A program made the translations under genes and the position numbers. The notes beneath the pieces are model-generated. The model did no database searches and was not told where the DNA came from. It saw only the letters and a list, made by a program, of their open reading frames with translations. A stretch of 64,000 bases of DNA from Orientallactaga sibirica. Taxonomy: Eukaryota > Chordata > Mammalia > Rodentia > Dipodidae. The stretch lies in assembly GCA_036365145.1 (NCBI GenBank), contig JAEOAD010000052.1:13639501-13703500 (forward strand). Reading direction: 5' to 3'. Shown piece after piece: positions 37,859 to 51,800 of this stretch; position 1 is the first letter of the stretch; each line of letters begins with the position of its first letter.

Positions 37859-39404
37859 ACTAATAAGAAAGAAACCTGGGGTCTTCTGATTTTCCAGGGA
37901 TTCTCCAATTTCCCAGCCCTCTACCTTAGGCAGCTTAGCACTGGCCTGACTCAGAGCACATGCTGACTGAGCAGGAAGGACTGTGATCAGATAAGTGACC
38001 CACCACCCTATCCCAAGACCCGCCTTTCGGTAAAGGGAACAGAGAAGCCCTCGGGGCGTCCATCTCTGTTCTAAGCAAACACGTCTCTCCTTAGAACGAT
38101 GAGTTTATGAATCCGCATGCATTCCACTGACAATCTGGGCACTTCCCACAGAGCTACGTGCATCTTTGATCCTGCCCTTCCTTGCCTTACACCTGCCAAA
38201 ATTAGCTACCAGAGGGAAATGATGCTCAGTCTTGACCTTGTACCACTAACCAATAGGTTCCAAATAGTTTCATAATTATATGTAGAAAATTTAAAACATT
38301 TCCAAAGGAATAAAATATATAATGAATATCTAATTCATGATTAGGAAGAACTACCTATCAAAACATGAACACAGCCGGGCGTGGTGGCGCACGCCTTTAA
38401 TCCCAGCACTCGGGAGGTAGAGGTAGGAGGATCACTGTGAGTTCAAGGTCACCCTGAGACTACATAGTGAATTCCAGGTCAGCCTGAGCTAGAGTGAGAC
38501 CCTACCTCAAAAAAACAAAAAACATGAGCACAACATAAGAATTCATGAGAAAAAGTCTTTTAAGTGTATGTTAACTAGGTGTCCCAAATAAAATGCAAGT
38601 GAAGTTCAAAGGCAAATGTCAAAGTGGGCAAATAGGTATTTTTTAGCTCTTAGAAGATTTTTAAGCATTAATGTTTCAGTTTTAAATGAGAAAATATAAA
38701 TAGGCAAGTGCCCAAATAACAAAATATAGTATAATAGAATATCTTAAATGATCTTTTCGCACCACAACCTGAAAACTAGGAATTAAAACACAGAATTTTC
38801 CACCCATCAAACTGGAAAAAATAAAGGAAATGAAGCCACTGAAAGGCACATTTTCAAATCTTTAAAGACTTGGAGAAATGATAATGTGATGTCCAGTAAA
38901 AATGCAGATAGAACATATAATTTCTATGTATGTAATGCAAAAGTTGTGAGGAAAATTTAAATAGAAAAATATACAAATTATTTTTACCTTTTCTCCTTTA
39001 TATTATTTTCAAGTCTTACAGAGTAGACATTTTTATAGGCAAAAAAAAAAAATTAAGAGACAAAAAATGAGGCTCTATCCTAAGTGTGTAAGAACAAGAA
39101 ACTATTTTGATTATTGTACAACAGCTGGCTGACTTTTGTTCAGTACTGACAGGAAATCAAGTTCTATCCCATTATCCCACATGCTTTCCGATCCATTCCA
39201 TCCTCACACGAATCCCTGAGGCAGGAGAAGGACCATGGAACCCGTCAGCGGAGAAGCTGAATCACACATGAGCCCTGAGCTTCCCCAGGCCCGCAGCCTT
39301 CTCCCCGAGCTAGGATGGAACCCTTGCAGCCACGAAAACGGTGTCACGGTAGAGGAACATGTTTGCAACACAGCCAGAAAAAGCAGACAAATCAATGTGC
39401 TAAA

Positions 39405-39448
<44 letters not shown>

Positions 39449-42400
39449 AAAAGAGATAGAAAAATGAGGAAGAGAAGGAAGGAAAAAGGAAAAGAAACTT
39501 AGTTGAACAAATTTTTGTCAGACAGAAAGAAATTGTCCCAGTTCAGGAGTGCTCATAAAGTCTGTCTCACTTTTTTCCAACTCCTCAGCTTTTCTGTATC
39601 TCAGGGTTTCCTCCAGTGGCCCTCAGCGTGTAGCCAGGCACACTGGCCTTTCTCTAGTTTATGACCACATGACTCCAGTGGCCCTCAGCATGCAGCCAGG
39701 CACACTGGCCTTTCCTAGGTTTATGACCACATGTCTCCAGCAGCCCTCAGCAGCTCTTGGCCATTCACTCCTCTTCCCTTGTCTGGTTACAGTTCTGCTT
39801 TCCTCACTGACAATCTCCAACCTTCTTTCTCCTAAGCCTTCAACTCCCCTACCTTTCCTCTCCGTACATCGGTGAATGACCTCAATTCTCATTTTCTAAG
39901 AAAAGAGAAACCTCTTCCCCACACTTCTCTCCTCAGGGAGGGTGAGATGCCTGGCCCAGTGCCGGGCTAACCCTGACACAGGACTTCCATGTCCTTTCAA
40001 CAGTCCAAAGCTTTCCTCCTCCATTGCTCCATACTGGAGTGTGGTCAGCAGGTGTCTGGCCCTGTGTTCAATCCCCGCTTCCCCCACCACCACGAAAGAA
40101 AGGACAGAGAGTAGGATGTGGTGGCTCTCGATGACTCATACACATTGACAGACACAGACTTTACCGTACTTAGAAGATATGGTGGCTCTTAATGACTCAT
40201 ACACAGTTACACACACAGGTCTTACTGTACTTAGAAGATGTGGTGACCCTCAATGACTCATACACAGTTACACACACAGGTCTTACTGTACTTAGAAGAT
40301 GTGGTGACTCTCAATGACTCATACACAGTGGTGACTTAGAAGACGTGGTGACCCTCAATGACTCATACACAGTCACACACGGGTCTTACTGTACTTAGAA
40401 GATGTGGTGACTCTTAATGACTCATACACAGTCACACACAGGTCTTACTGTACTTAGAAGATGTGGTGACTCTCAATGACTCATACACAGTCACACACGG
40501 GTCTTACTGTACTTAGAAGACGTGGTGACTCTCAATGACTCATACACAGTCACACACAGGTCTTACTGTACTTAGAAGACGTGGTGACTCTCAATGACTC
40601 ATACACAGTCACACACACGGGTCTTACTGTACTTAGAAGACGTAGTGACTCTCAATGACTCATACACAGTCACACACAGGTCTTACCGTACTTAGAAGAC
40701 GTGGTGACTCTCAATGACTCATACACAGTCACACACACGGGTCTTACTGTACTTAGAAGACGTAGTGACTCTCAATGACTCATACACAGTCACACACGGG
40801 TCTTACTGTACTTAGAAGACGTGGTGACTCTCAATGACTCATACACAGTCACACACGGGTCTTACTGTACTTAGAAGACGTGGTGACTCTCAATGACTCA
40901 TACACAGTCACACACAGGTCTTACTGTACTTAGAAGACGTGGTGACTCTCAATGACTCATACACAGTCACACACGGGTCTTACTGTACTTAGAAGACGTG
41001 GTGACTCTCAATGACTCATACACAGTCACACACGGGTCTTACTGTACTTAGAAGACGTGGTGACTCTCAATGACTCATACACAGTCACACACAGGTCTTA
41101 CCGTACTTAGAAGACGTGGTGACTCTTAATGACTCATACACAGTCACACACAGGTCTTACTGTACTTAGAAGATGTGGTGACTCTCAATGACTCATACAC
41201 AGTCACACACACAGGTCTTACCGTACTTAGAAGACGTGGTGACTCTCAATGACTCATACACAGTCACACACGGGTCTTACTGTACTTAGAAGACGTGGTG
41301 ACTCTCAATGACTCATACACAGTCACACACGGGTCTTACTGTACTTAGAAGACTTGGTGACTCTCAATGACTCATACACAGTCACACACGGGTCTTACTG
41401 TACTTAGAAGACGTGGTGACTCTCAATGACTCATACACAGTCACACACGGGTCTTACTGTACTTAGAAGATGTGGTGACTCTCAATGACTCATACACAGT
41501 CACACACGGGTCTTACTGTACTTAGAAGACGTGGTGACTCTCAGTGACTCATACACAGTCACACACGGGTCTTACTGTACTTAGAAGATGTGGTGACTCT
41601 CAATGACTCATACACAGTCACACACAGGTCTTACTGTACTTAGAAGATGTGGTGACTCTCAATGACTCATACACAGTCACACACACAGGTCTTACTGTAC
41701 TTAGAAGACGTGGTGACTCTCAATGACTCATACACAGTCACACACGGGTCTTACTGTACTTAGAAGACGTGGTGACTCTCAACGACTCATACACAGTCAC
41801 ACACAGGTCTTACTGTACTTAGAAGACGTGGTGACTCTCAATGACTCATACACAGTCACACACGGGTCTTACTGTACTTAGAAGAGACTCATACACAGTT
41901 ACACACACAGGTCTTACTGTACTTAGAAGACGTGGTGACTCTCAATGACTCATACACAGTCACACACGGGTCTTACTGTACTTAGAAGACGTGGTGACTC
42001 TCAGTGACTCATACACAGTCACACACGGGTCTTACCGTACTTAGAAGACGTGGTGACTCTCAATGACTCATACACAGTCACACACAGGTCTTACTGTACT
42101 TAGAAGACGTGGTGACCCTCAATGACTCATACACAGTCACACACGGGTCTTACTGTACTTAGAAGACGTGGTGACTCTCAATGACTCATACACAGTTACA
42201 CACACAGGTCTTACCGTACTTAGAAGACGTGGTGACTCTCAATGACTCATACACAGTCACACACGGGTCTTACTGTACTTAGAAGATGTGGTGACTCTCA
42301 ATGACTCATACACAGTTACACACACAGGTCTTACTGTCTTAGAAGACGTGGTGACTCTCAATGACTCATACACAGTCACACACAGGTCTTACTGTCTTAG

Positions 42401-45400
42401 AAGATGTTGACTCTTAATGACTCATACAGTTAGGTCTTACTGTACTTAGAAGATGTGGTGACCCTCAATGACTCATACACAGTTACACACGGGTCTTACT
42501 GTACTTAGAAGATGTGGTGACTCTCAATGACTCATACACAGTCACACACGGGTCTTACTGTACTTAGAAGACGTGGTGACTCTCAATGACTCATACACAG
42601 TCACACACAGGTCTTACTGTACTTAGAAGACTTGGTGACTCTCAATGACTCATACACAGTCACACACGGGTCTTACTGTACTTAGAAGACGTGGTGACTC
42701 TCAATGACTCAAGACCGTACTTAGAAGACGTGGTGACTCTCAATGACTCATACACAGTCACACACGGGTCTTACTGTACTTAGAACGTGGTGACTCTCAA
42801 TGACTCATACACAGTTACACACACAGGTCTTAGACTTAGAAGACGTGGTGGCTCTCAATGACTCATACACAGTCACACACGGGTCTTACTGTACTTAGAA
42901 GATGTGGTGACTCTCAATGACTCATACACAGTCACACACAGGTCTTACTGTGCTTAGAAGACTTGGTGACTCTCAATGACTCATACACAGTCACACACGG
43001 GTCTTACTGTACTTAGAAGATGTGGTGACTCTCAATGACTCATACACAGTCACACACGGGTCTTACTGTACTTAGAAGACGTGGTGACTCTCAATGACTC
43101 ATACACAGTCACACACGGGTCTTACTGTACTTAGAAGATGTGGTGACTCTCAATGACTCATACACAGTCACACACAGGTCTTACTGTACTTAGAAGACTT
43201 GGTGACTCTCAATGACTCATACACAGTCACACACGGGTCTTACTGTACTTAGAAGATGTGGTGACTCTTAATGACTCATACACAGTCACACACAGGTCTT
43301 ACTGTACTTAGAAGACGTGGTGACTCTCAATGACTCATACACAGTTACACACAGGTCTTACCGTACCTAGAAGACGTGGTGACTCTCAATGACTCATACA
43401 CAGTCACACACACGGGTCTTACCGTACTTAGAAGACGTGGTGACTCTCAACGACTCATACACAGTCACACACAGGTCTTACTGTACTTAGAAGACGTGGT
43501 GACTCTCAATGACTCATACACAGTCACACACCAGGTCTTACTGTACTTAGAAGACGTGGTGACTCTCAATGACTCATACACAGTCACACACGGGTCTTAC
43601 TGTACTTAGAAGATGTGGTGACTCTCAATGACTCATACACAGTCACACACGGGTCTTACTGTACTTAGAAGACGTGGTGACTCTCAATGACTCATACACA
43701 GTCACACACGGGTCTTACTGTACTTAGAAGACGTGGTGACTCTCAATGACTCATACACAGTTACACACACAGGTCTTACCGTACTTAGAAGACGTGGTGA
43801 CTCTCAATGACTCATACACAGTCACACACAGGTCTTACTGTACTTAGAAGACGTGGTGACTCTCAATGACTCATACACAGTCACACACGGGTCTTACTGT
43901 ACTTAGAAGACGTGGTGACTCTTAATGACTCATACACAGTCACACACGGGTCTTACTGTACTTAGAAGACGTGGTGACTCTCAATGACTCATACACAGTT
44001 ACACACACAGGTCTTACCGTACTTAGAAGACGTGGTGACTCTTAATGACTCATACACAGTCACACACGGGTCTTACTGTACTTAGAAGATGTGGTGACTC
44101 TCAATGACTCATACACAGTCACACACGGGTCTTACTGTACTTAGAAGACGTGGTGACTCTCAATGACTCATACACAGTCACACACGGGTCTTACTGTACT
44201 TACGTGGTGACTCTCAATGACTCATACACAGTTACACACACAGGTCTTACCGTACTTAGAAGACGTGGTGACTCTCAATGACTCATACACAGTCACACAC
44301 GGGTCTTACCGTACTTAGAAGACGTGGTGACTCTCAATGACTCATACACAGTCACACACGGGTCTTACTGTACTTAGAAGATGTGGTGACTCTCAATGAC
44401 TCATACACAGTCACACACGGGTCTTACTGTACTTAGAAGACGTGGTGACTCTCAATGACTCATACACAGTCACACACGGGTCTTACTGTACTTAGAAGAC
44501 GTGGTGACTCTCAATGACTCATACACAGTCACACACGGGTCTTACTGTACTTAGAAGACGTGGTGACTCTCAATGACTCATACACAGTCACACACGGGTC
44601 TTACTGTACTTAGAAGACTTGGTGACTCTCAATGACTCATACACAGTCACACACAGGTCTTACCGTACTTAGAAGCGCACTTGAAATACTGGATCTTCCC
44701 AACACTTCCATCGTTCTTCCCTTCTGGCTCATCCAACTCAATGCCAGCCCACTGCCCTCGTGCAAACTCAGTTGTTCCACAAAATCTTAATGTCCCAACC
44801 TGGAGAAAATTAGCCATTTATTAGTATAATTAGTCATTTTAGGTGCCCTTCCTACTCTTGATAACTTCACCATGAAAGCTTTTAAAGGTCTTTCAAAGCC
44901 GACTTAAGAAAAAGAGACATTCCAAACATTTTTAAAAACAGAATAACAACAGTCTGTTTACCAAGAACACATAGACTCCTGTGAGCTTCAAAACAAATGG
45001 TGTTCTCTACCCACTGACCTGGAAGGACAGTCCACAGCCTCCAGCACACCTCTTTCAGTTAGCAAAAGACCAATTGGGCCAGAGGGTCAGCAAGATACAG
45101 AAGACCTTTGCCAGCTACAAACCAATTTGACTTAATGACATCTCTAGAACTTTCTACTCAGAACAGAAGAATACAAAATGCAAAAGAACAGAAATCACAC
45201 CAAAACAGTTCTGGAGCCATAATGGAATTAAGTTAAACATCACTAACAAGAGAACCCATGATAATCCCCAAAGAGCTGGAAACTAAACCATATACCTAAA
45301 TAATCCATGGGGGAAGGAGAAAAACAAAGCACTAGGAAAGTTAGAAAATATTTGTATCTGAGTGAAAAAGGTAATACATTGAATTCTGTGGGATATAGCA

Positions 45401-45785
45401 AAAGCAGTGCTTAGAGAGAACGTCACGTCATCAAATGAGCACATTAGCAAAGGCGTCTAGTCAGTGACTAGGGAGGTGGTTCGGCCTGGGGCACACTTGC
45501 CTCACAAACATGAGCATCTGGTTCAATCTCACTGTCCAGTAAATGTCCTGGCTGTGAATGCACACGCTTACGATCCATCCCAGTGCTCGGGAAGAGGAGG
45601 GAGACCAGAGCATCCCTGGAGCTCACTGGCCAGCCAGTCAAGCCTCATTGACAGTTCCAAGCCAGTCAGAGACTATGTCTCAAGAAAAGTGGATGACATT
45701 CCACAGGAAGACATCTGTGGTCTCCACATGCACCTACATGTACACGTGTGTGTGTGTGTACACATACACATACACATACACACGT

Positions 45786-45831
<46 letters not shown>

Positions 45832-48815
45832 CCAGACACACGTGCAGGTTAAAAACAAAAAAGGAAAGTTCTCAAGTCAATGATCTAAACTTCAACTTAG
45901 GAAAATAAAGTGAAGACTCAAAACCAGCAAAAGGAAATAAATAGTCAAAAGTGAAACAGAAAACATAGTAATACAAATGAAATCAACGAGACCATCAAGT
46001 TCTTTGAGAGCATAACAATTAATAATAAACCTCACGCTGGAACCACCCTTAAAGAGAAACACACATTAGTAACATCCCCCATGAAATGCACCATTATTGC
46101 ACACCTCTATTTAAAAAGGCTAAGAAAACACTACGGATGACTACTTGTGAGTTTCACAAATGGAATAAAACACTTCAGTTCCTTGAAAGACACAAACCAT
46201 CAAAGCTCACACCTTAGTTGAATTTGTACTTTAAAAAACTAAAAATGGACCGGGGAGATGGTTTAGCGGTTAAGGCACTTGCCTGCGAAGCCTAAGGACC
46301 CATGTTCAACTCTCCAGATCCCACATACACCAGACACACAAGGTGACAGAAGCACACAAGGTCACACATGTGCACAATATGGCACACGCATCTAGAGTTC
46401 AATTGCAGTGGCCGGAGGCCCTGGTGCACCAATTCTCTCCCTCTCTCTCTCTCTCTCACTTATAAAAAAATACACACACACACACAAAAAAAAAAACTTA
46501 AAAATGCTTCCAAGTCCAGTCTTGGTGGTTAAGGTGCTTGCCTGTAAAGCCAAAGGACCCAGGTTTGATTCCCCAGGACTCATGTAAGCCAGATACATAA
46601 GGGGCACATGCATCTGGAGTTTGTTCGCAGCTACCGGAGGCCCTGGTGTGGCCATTTTCTCCCTCCCCACCCCCTCTCTCTCCCTCCCTGCCTATTTCTC
46701 TCAAATAAATAAAGAAAAATAAAATATTTTTAAAAAATAGACACAAACTCAGGGTTTGGAGTTGAAGAACTTTCCTGGACTTCCAGAGCCCATTACATAT
46801 TGGTCCCGGCTGTTTTGCTGTCTGTCTGTGCTTGTGGTCCCGGCTCTTTGGCTGTGTCTCTCTGCTTGGATTTAAGAATGGGAGCTAGCTTCTTCCGCCA
46901 CTGATGGGACTTCCCCTGGATCTGTAAGCTGAAATAAACCTATAAACTGTGTCTGCTTTGGATGTTCATCCCAGAAACACAGAGCTGACTTCAACACCTG
47001 TATCACCTTCGTCACAAACCAATCTAAAAGTTGAGGTGCAATGATGCTGAGAAGATCACCACGTAGCAGGAATTTTCTGTTCCATTCTCCACACAGAGTA
47101 AAGCTCCCTAGTACGTCAAAAGCAAAAACAAAAACTGGCTATAGCTCAGTGGTTGAGCATGTCCTAGACATACACAGGGCCCCGTGTTTGATTCAGCACT
47201 GCATAAAACAACGACAACAACAACAACAACAATCCCCACAAGAGGTGCTTTAAAAGAAATTAGTGACAGGACGTCACAGGGAAACCAGGTGCTGGAGGAG
47301 CAGCTGACTTCTAGGACTTCCTATCCAGATGACAGCGGTTCTCACACACCCCTCCCTCACCCTCAGGCTACAACATCGAAACTTCCCTGTTTCTTGCGCT
47401 TCAAAGCCAAACACTAACAAGCAGTCAAGGCGCCCGTGGCTGGTGATGAGGCTGCAGGCTCCTCCACTCAGCAGCTCTCGACTTCACTTTCTCCCAAGCA
47501 AATACACAGCTCTTCACTCCCAGGCTAAAACAGTTCACGGTGGATTGGACCTTGTGATAGTACTTAAAGTGCACATCACCAGAGCAAGCTCACACCCAAA
47601 TTGCACACTTTCAATCCAGTCTCCTTCCACCCACAATGGAACCTTTCCCCACCATCTCGAAACAATGAGGATGCAGTGCCCAGACCTGAACACAAACCAG
47701 GGGCAGAGGCTACTTTACTGTACCTTCTGTCCTGCAATGACCACACGGTCCCCCAGCTTCAGGCCAAGAGACGTGAGCATGGCCTTGCTGGCGACGTGAT
47801 CATGATTAGGAAGAGGGGCCTTTGAGGTGGTGCACGACAGGGGCACTGCGTCTAAGAGCATCTGTTTGATCTCCTTGGCGGTGGCAGCGGCGTCAGCCAT
47901 TTCTAAGGGCATGTCCACCGGGTCGGGAACAACATCTACAGGGATTTGGCCTTTGTCGTCCTGCCAGAGACAAGAGGAAATCATCAGTTTTGTGTACTCA
48001 ACACTAGATAATCATGCAAGATGCTTTATGGAGGCATGTTGTATGGCAAATTTCCTCCACATTGAAAGGTATAAACTACTACTACCGCCAGCTTTATCAA
48101 AAGCATCTGGATCGGGGCTGGAGACATGGCTTAACAGTTAAGGCGTTTGCCTGCAAAGCCAGGACCCAGGTTCGATTCTCCAGGACCCATGTAAGCCAAA
48201 TGCACAAGGGGTGCATGAATCTAGAGTTTGTTTGCAATGGCTGGAGGCCCTGGCACACACTCTCTCTCTCTCTCTCTCTCTCTGCCTCTTTCTCTCTCAA
48301 ATAAATAAATTAAATATTTCTTTTTTTTTTTTTTTTTTGGAGAGAGACACAGAGAGAGACAGAGAGAGGGAGAGGAAGACAGATAGAGAATGGGCACGCC
48401 AGCAGCCTCTCAGCCGTTGCGAACGAACTCTAGATGTGCGCACCCCCTTGTGGGAAAGTGCAGCATTGTGCCCTTGCATCACTTTGAATTTGGCTAAACA
48501 TGGGACCTGGAGATTGGAGCTGACATTCTTAGGCTTAGCGAGCAGGCACCTAAACCGCTAAGCCATCTCTCCAGCCCCAGGTGCTTTTTAAAAGAGATGT
48601 TTTGGCTGGAGAGATGGCTTAGCAGTTAAGGTGCCTGCCTGCCAAGCCTAAGAATGCTCGTTCAATCTCCAGATCCCACATTTAGCCAGACGTAAAGTGA
48701 CACAAGTGTGCAATGCTACGCTTGCCCACAAGGGGGCACACGGGTCTGGAATTCGTTCACAGTGGCTGAGAGGCCACTGGTGCGCCCATTCTCTCTCTCT
48801 GCCTCTTCCTCTCTG

Positions 48816-48852
<37 letters not shown>

Positions 48853-51800
48853 AATAATAATAATAATGATAAAAGCACCTGGGTCAACTCACAAGACATG
48901 GTGTGGCAAGAGTCAACAGACCCCCCACCTGAGATTTAAGTGCTCCCTGCACCCGCTGTATATATTAACACACAAGATCTAGTGACCTGAGGCGGGGGAG
49001 ATAGAGTATGTAGAGGAACAATGACCTCCATTGAGGCAGTGTCCCTGGAGTCTCCATATTCTGTAAGAAAGCCCTCACCCCGAGACTGAGAGAGGAGTGC
49101 TCACGGGGGTAACCCTGATACAGTGAGCCCCACTGTCATGTTGCTTTGGGGGTGTCCCATACTCTGTAAGTAAGCCCTCACCCCCAGGCTGAGGAGGAAC
49201 AGAGAGAGTCACACTGAAGGCTGCTCTGGGATCTCACACTCCTGGACAGGGACAAGGAGTGTCACAAGTGGCCACAGGGAAGTTGTCATTCAGGGTGAAA
49301 TGAGACTCCTCCATGGTGCAGCTGCTGTGTGTCCTGACACTCTGTAAGAAAGCCCTCATCCTGAGGCTGAGGGAGGAGCATCCAAGGAGTAATTCTGACA
49401 CAGGAATCTCCATCAGGGTGGCTGCTTTGAGGGCCCCATGTTCCTGCAAGTGACCTCTCTTTATGGTAAGTGAGCACCCCACAGTACACCCACTGGTACT
49501 GGTGTAACCACACTTTGTTTCACCATCTGAGCCCCAGGGGAGAAGTTTCCCGCAACAAGGAATTTTAAGGTAGATGCACCCATAATTTATTTATGCAAAA
49601 ACATTCACTGAACACTTCCTCTGTGCCAGATACCACTCTAGATGCTAATGATACCACAGAAGAAAAAGGAAACACACTGCCCTTAGGAAGTCTATATATC
49701 CATGGAGAGACAGAATGTAAACAGATGACATGGTATATCCAACAGTAGCTCAGTGGCATAAAGAAGGCAACACAGAGAGGAAATAGAACAGAAGTAGTTG
49801 TAAGGAAGCTGTTTATGTATGTGAAGTGAGAAGATGTATTTACGGGGCTGGAGAGATTGCTCAGTGCAAGATGCTTGCTTGCAAAGCCTAACAGCCAGGA
49901 TTAGATTCCCCAATACCCACACCAAGCCAGATGCACAAAGTGGAGTATGCATCTAGAATTTATTTGCAGTGCCAAGAGGCCCTGGCATGCCCATTGTCCC
50001 TCCCTCTCTCTCTCCTTGAATACAAATAAAATATCTTTTACAAACAAGAAGATGCATTTATGCAGAGATCTCAAGGAGATGAGCAATTGGCCGTGCAGGT
50101 TATCTCACGGGAAACGCAGTCAGAGCATTAAGAAGGGCAATTGCCACTTCCCGGGGTGGAGTGCCGGCTGCACAGAAGCAGATTCTCGGCCGGCCTCCTG
50201 AGCCCAGGTCCAGCCCCAGCCCACACTCCAGATGCCGCATCAAATTCACACAGGGACAAACTACCTAACAGCACTTCTTTCACAACCCGTCACTAAGGGA
50301 CACATGGCTCTATGCCTCAGCAGCCACCTTGGCTCTGCCCCTCAGCATGCCCCGCCATGCGCTGACTCAGATTTCAGAAGCATAAATGATAGTTTCTAGT
50401 CAAGTTGAAGCTATAATCAAGACAATTTCCCTGAGCTCACTGGAGAGACTGCATCCTGGAATTCATCCTGTGACAAGATAAAAGAGCTGGGTACAAGCCT
50501 ATGTTATTTGCATGTTGTTTATATAATTAAATCATCTCACTTGGGTCTCTATCAAGGAAAAACCCTGTCAGGCTGGGAAGATGACTCAGCAGTTAGCTAA
50601 GACTGCTTGCTGCTTAAACATGAGGGGCTATCTGGCCAAAGACCACCAAATTTAACTCCCCCAGAAAACAGATTGCCCCACACATCTCTAATCACAGTCT
50701 CTGGGGAGAGGGGTATGGGAGACAGGAAGTCCTAGCGCTCACTGAGCAACAACAGTTCGGGGAAGGAGATCTTCAGGAGATCTGTGGAGGAGCAATGGGG
50801 TAACTACACCCACACCACTCACATACTTTACACACATATACTACACATGTGTGCACATGCACAAAAACTATACATTGAATAGCCAAATAAGCCAGAATAA
50901 AGAAAAGCTGGTAAATAAGAGAACCCTGCCCTTTGAAAGGTGCGTTATAGTAAGAGAGACAATAACCAACTAAGGAAGATGTGGGGGATGGATGGCGTGC
51001 TGACAGACCTTCACGTGACTGTCGCACTGTGATCTGATCCACTCCACTTACACCCATGCTCACAGACCTTCACGTGATGCCACACTGTGATCTGATCCAC
51101 TCCACTTACACCCGTGCTCACAGACCTTCACATGATGCCACACTGTGATCTGATCCACTCCACTTACACCCGTGCTCACAGACCTTCACGTGATGCCACA
51201 CTGTGATCTGATCCACTCCACTTACACCCGTGCTCACCCGTGCTCACAGACAGACCTTCACGTGATGCCACACTGTGATCTGATCCACCCACCCGTGCTC
51301 CAGACCTTTGTGACACCCTGATGCTCACAGACCTTCACGTGATGCCACACTGTGATCTAATCCACTCCACTTACACCCGTGCTCACAGACCTTCACGTGA
51401 CTGCCGCACTGTGATCTGATCCACTCCACTTACACCCGTGCTCACAGACCTTCACGTGATGCCACACTGTGATCTGATCCACTCCACTTACACCCGTGCT
51501 CACAGACAGACCTTCACGTGACTGCCACACTGTGATCTGATCCACTCCACTTACACCCGTGCTCACAGACAGACCTTCACGTGATGCCACACTGTGATCT
51601 GATCCACTCCACTTACACCCGTGCTCACAGACAGACCTTCACGTGATGCCACACTGTGATCTGATCCACTCCACTTACACCCGTGCTCACAGACATTCAC
51701 ATGATGCCACACTGTGATCTGATCCACTCCACTTACACCCGTGCTCACAGACAGACCTTCACGTGATGCCACACTGTGATCTGATCCACTCCACTTACAC

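Larger units (their letters stand above)
33073..44663 (-). other. CLIP4 intron (11.6 kb) with the 59-bp array at its 5' end
   Basis: GT-AG intron. Its first 4.55 kb (40111-44663, reading right to left) is the tandem array. The rest contains MIR/L2-like and L1 pieces (33150, 33985, 36018), CA/GT repeats (34551, 37819, 39403), B1 SINEs (35231, 35467, 36366, 38374) and a two-copy duplication (39611-39740). Stretches 34610-35220, 36565-37760, 37900-38370 and 38530-39180 look unique. Confidence 0.88.
45110..46220 (+). mobile_element. L1 ORF2 remnant, interrupted
   Basis: AGAACAGAAATCACACC, ATAGCAAAAGCAGTGCTTAG, TGAAATCAACGAGACCATCA and CAGTTCCTTGAAAGACACAA recall successive parts of L1 ORF2 in order. 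It is interrupted by a B4-like element and CA repeat (about 45455-45850) and carries many frame breaks. Confidence 0.75.
44800..47723 (-). other. CLIP4 intron (2.9 kb)
   Basis: GT-AG intron largely made of an L1 ORF2 remnant (about 45110-46220) interrupted by a B4-like SINE and a CA repeat, two tRNA-type SINEs (46249, 46524) and an ID-like element (47133). 46745-47040 resembles a generic rodent dispersed repeat that I could not name; 47240-47720 shows nothing recognised. Confidence 0.8.

Noticed and set aside
43376..43609. Open frame with repeated VTLNDSYTVTH peptide
   Set aside because: It is a translation of the 59-bp array, broken elsewhere by stops and length variants.
40111..44675. CRISPR-like regular array
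   Set aside because: The ~59-bp period has no repeat/spacer alternation; the whole unit is repeated, and the host is a mammal.
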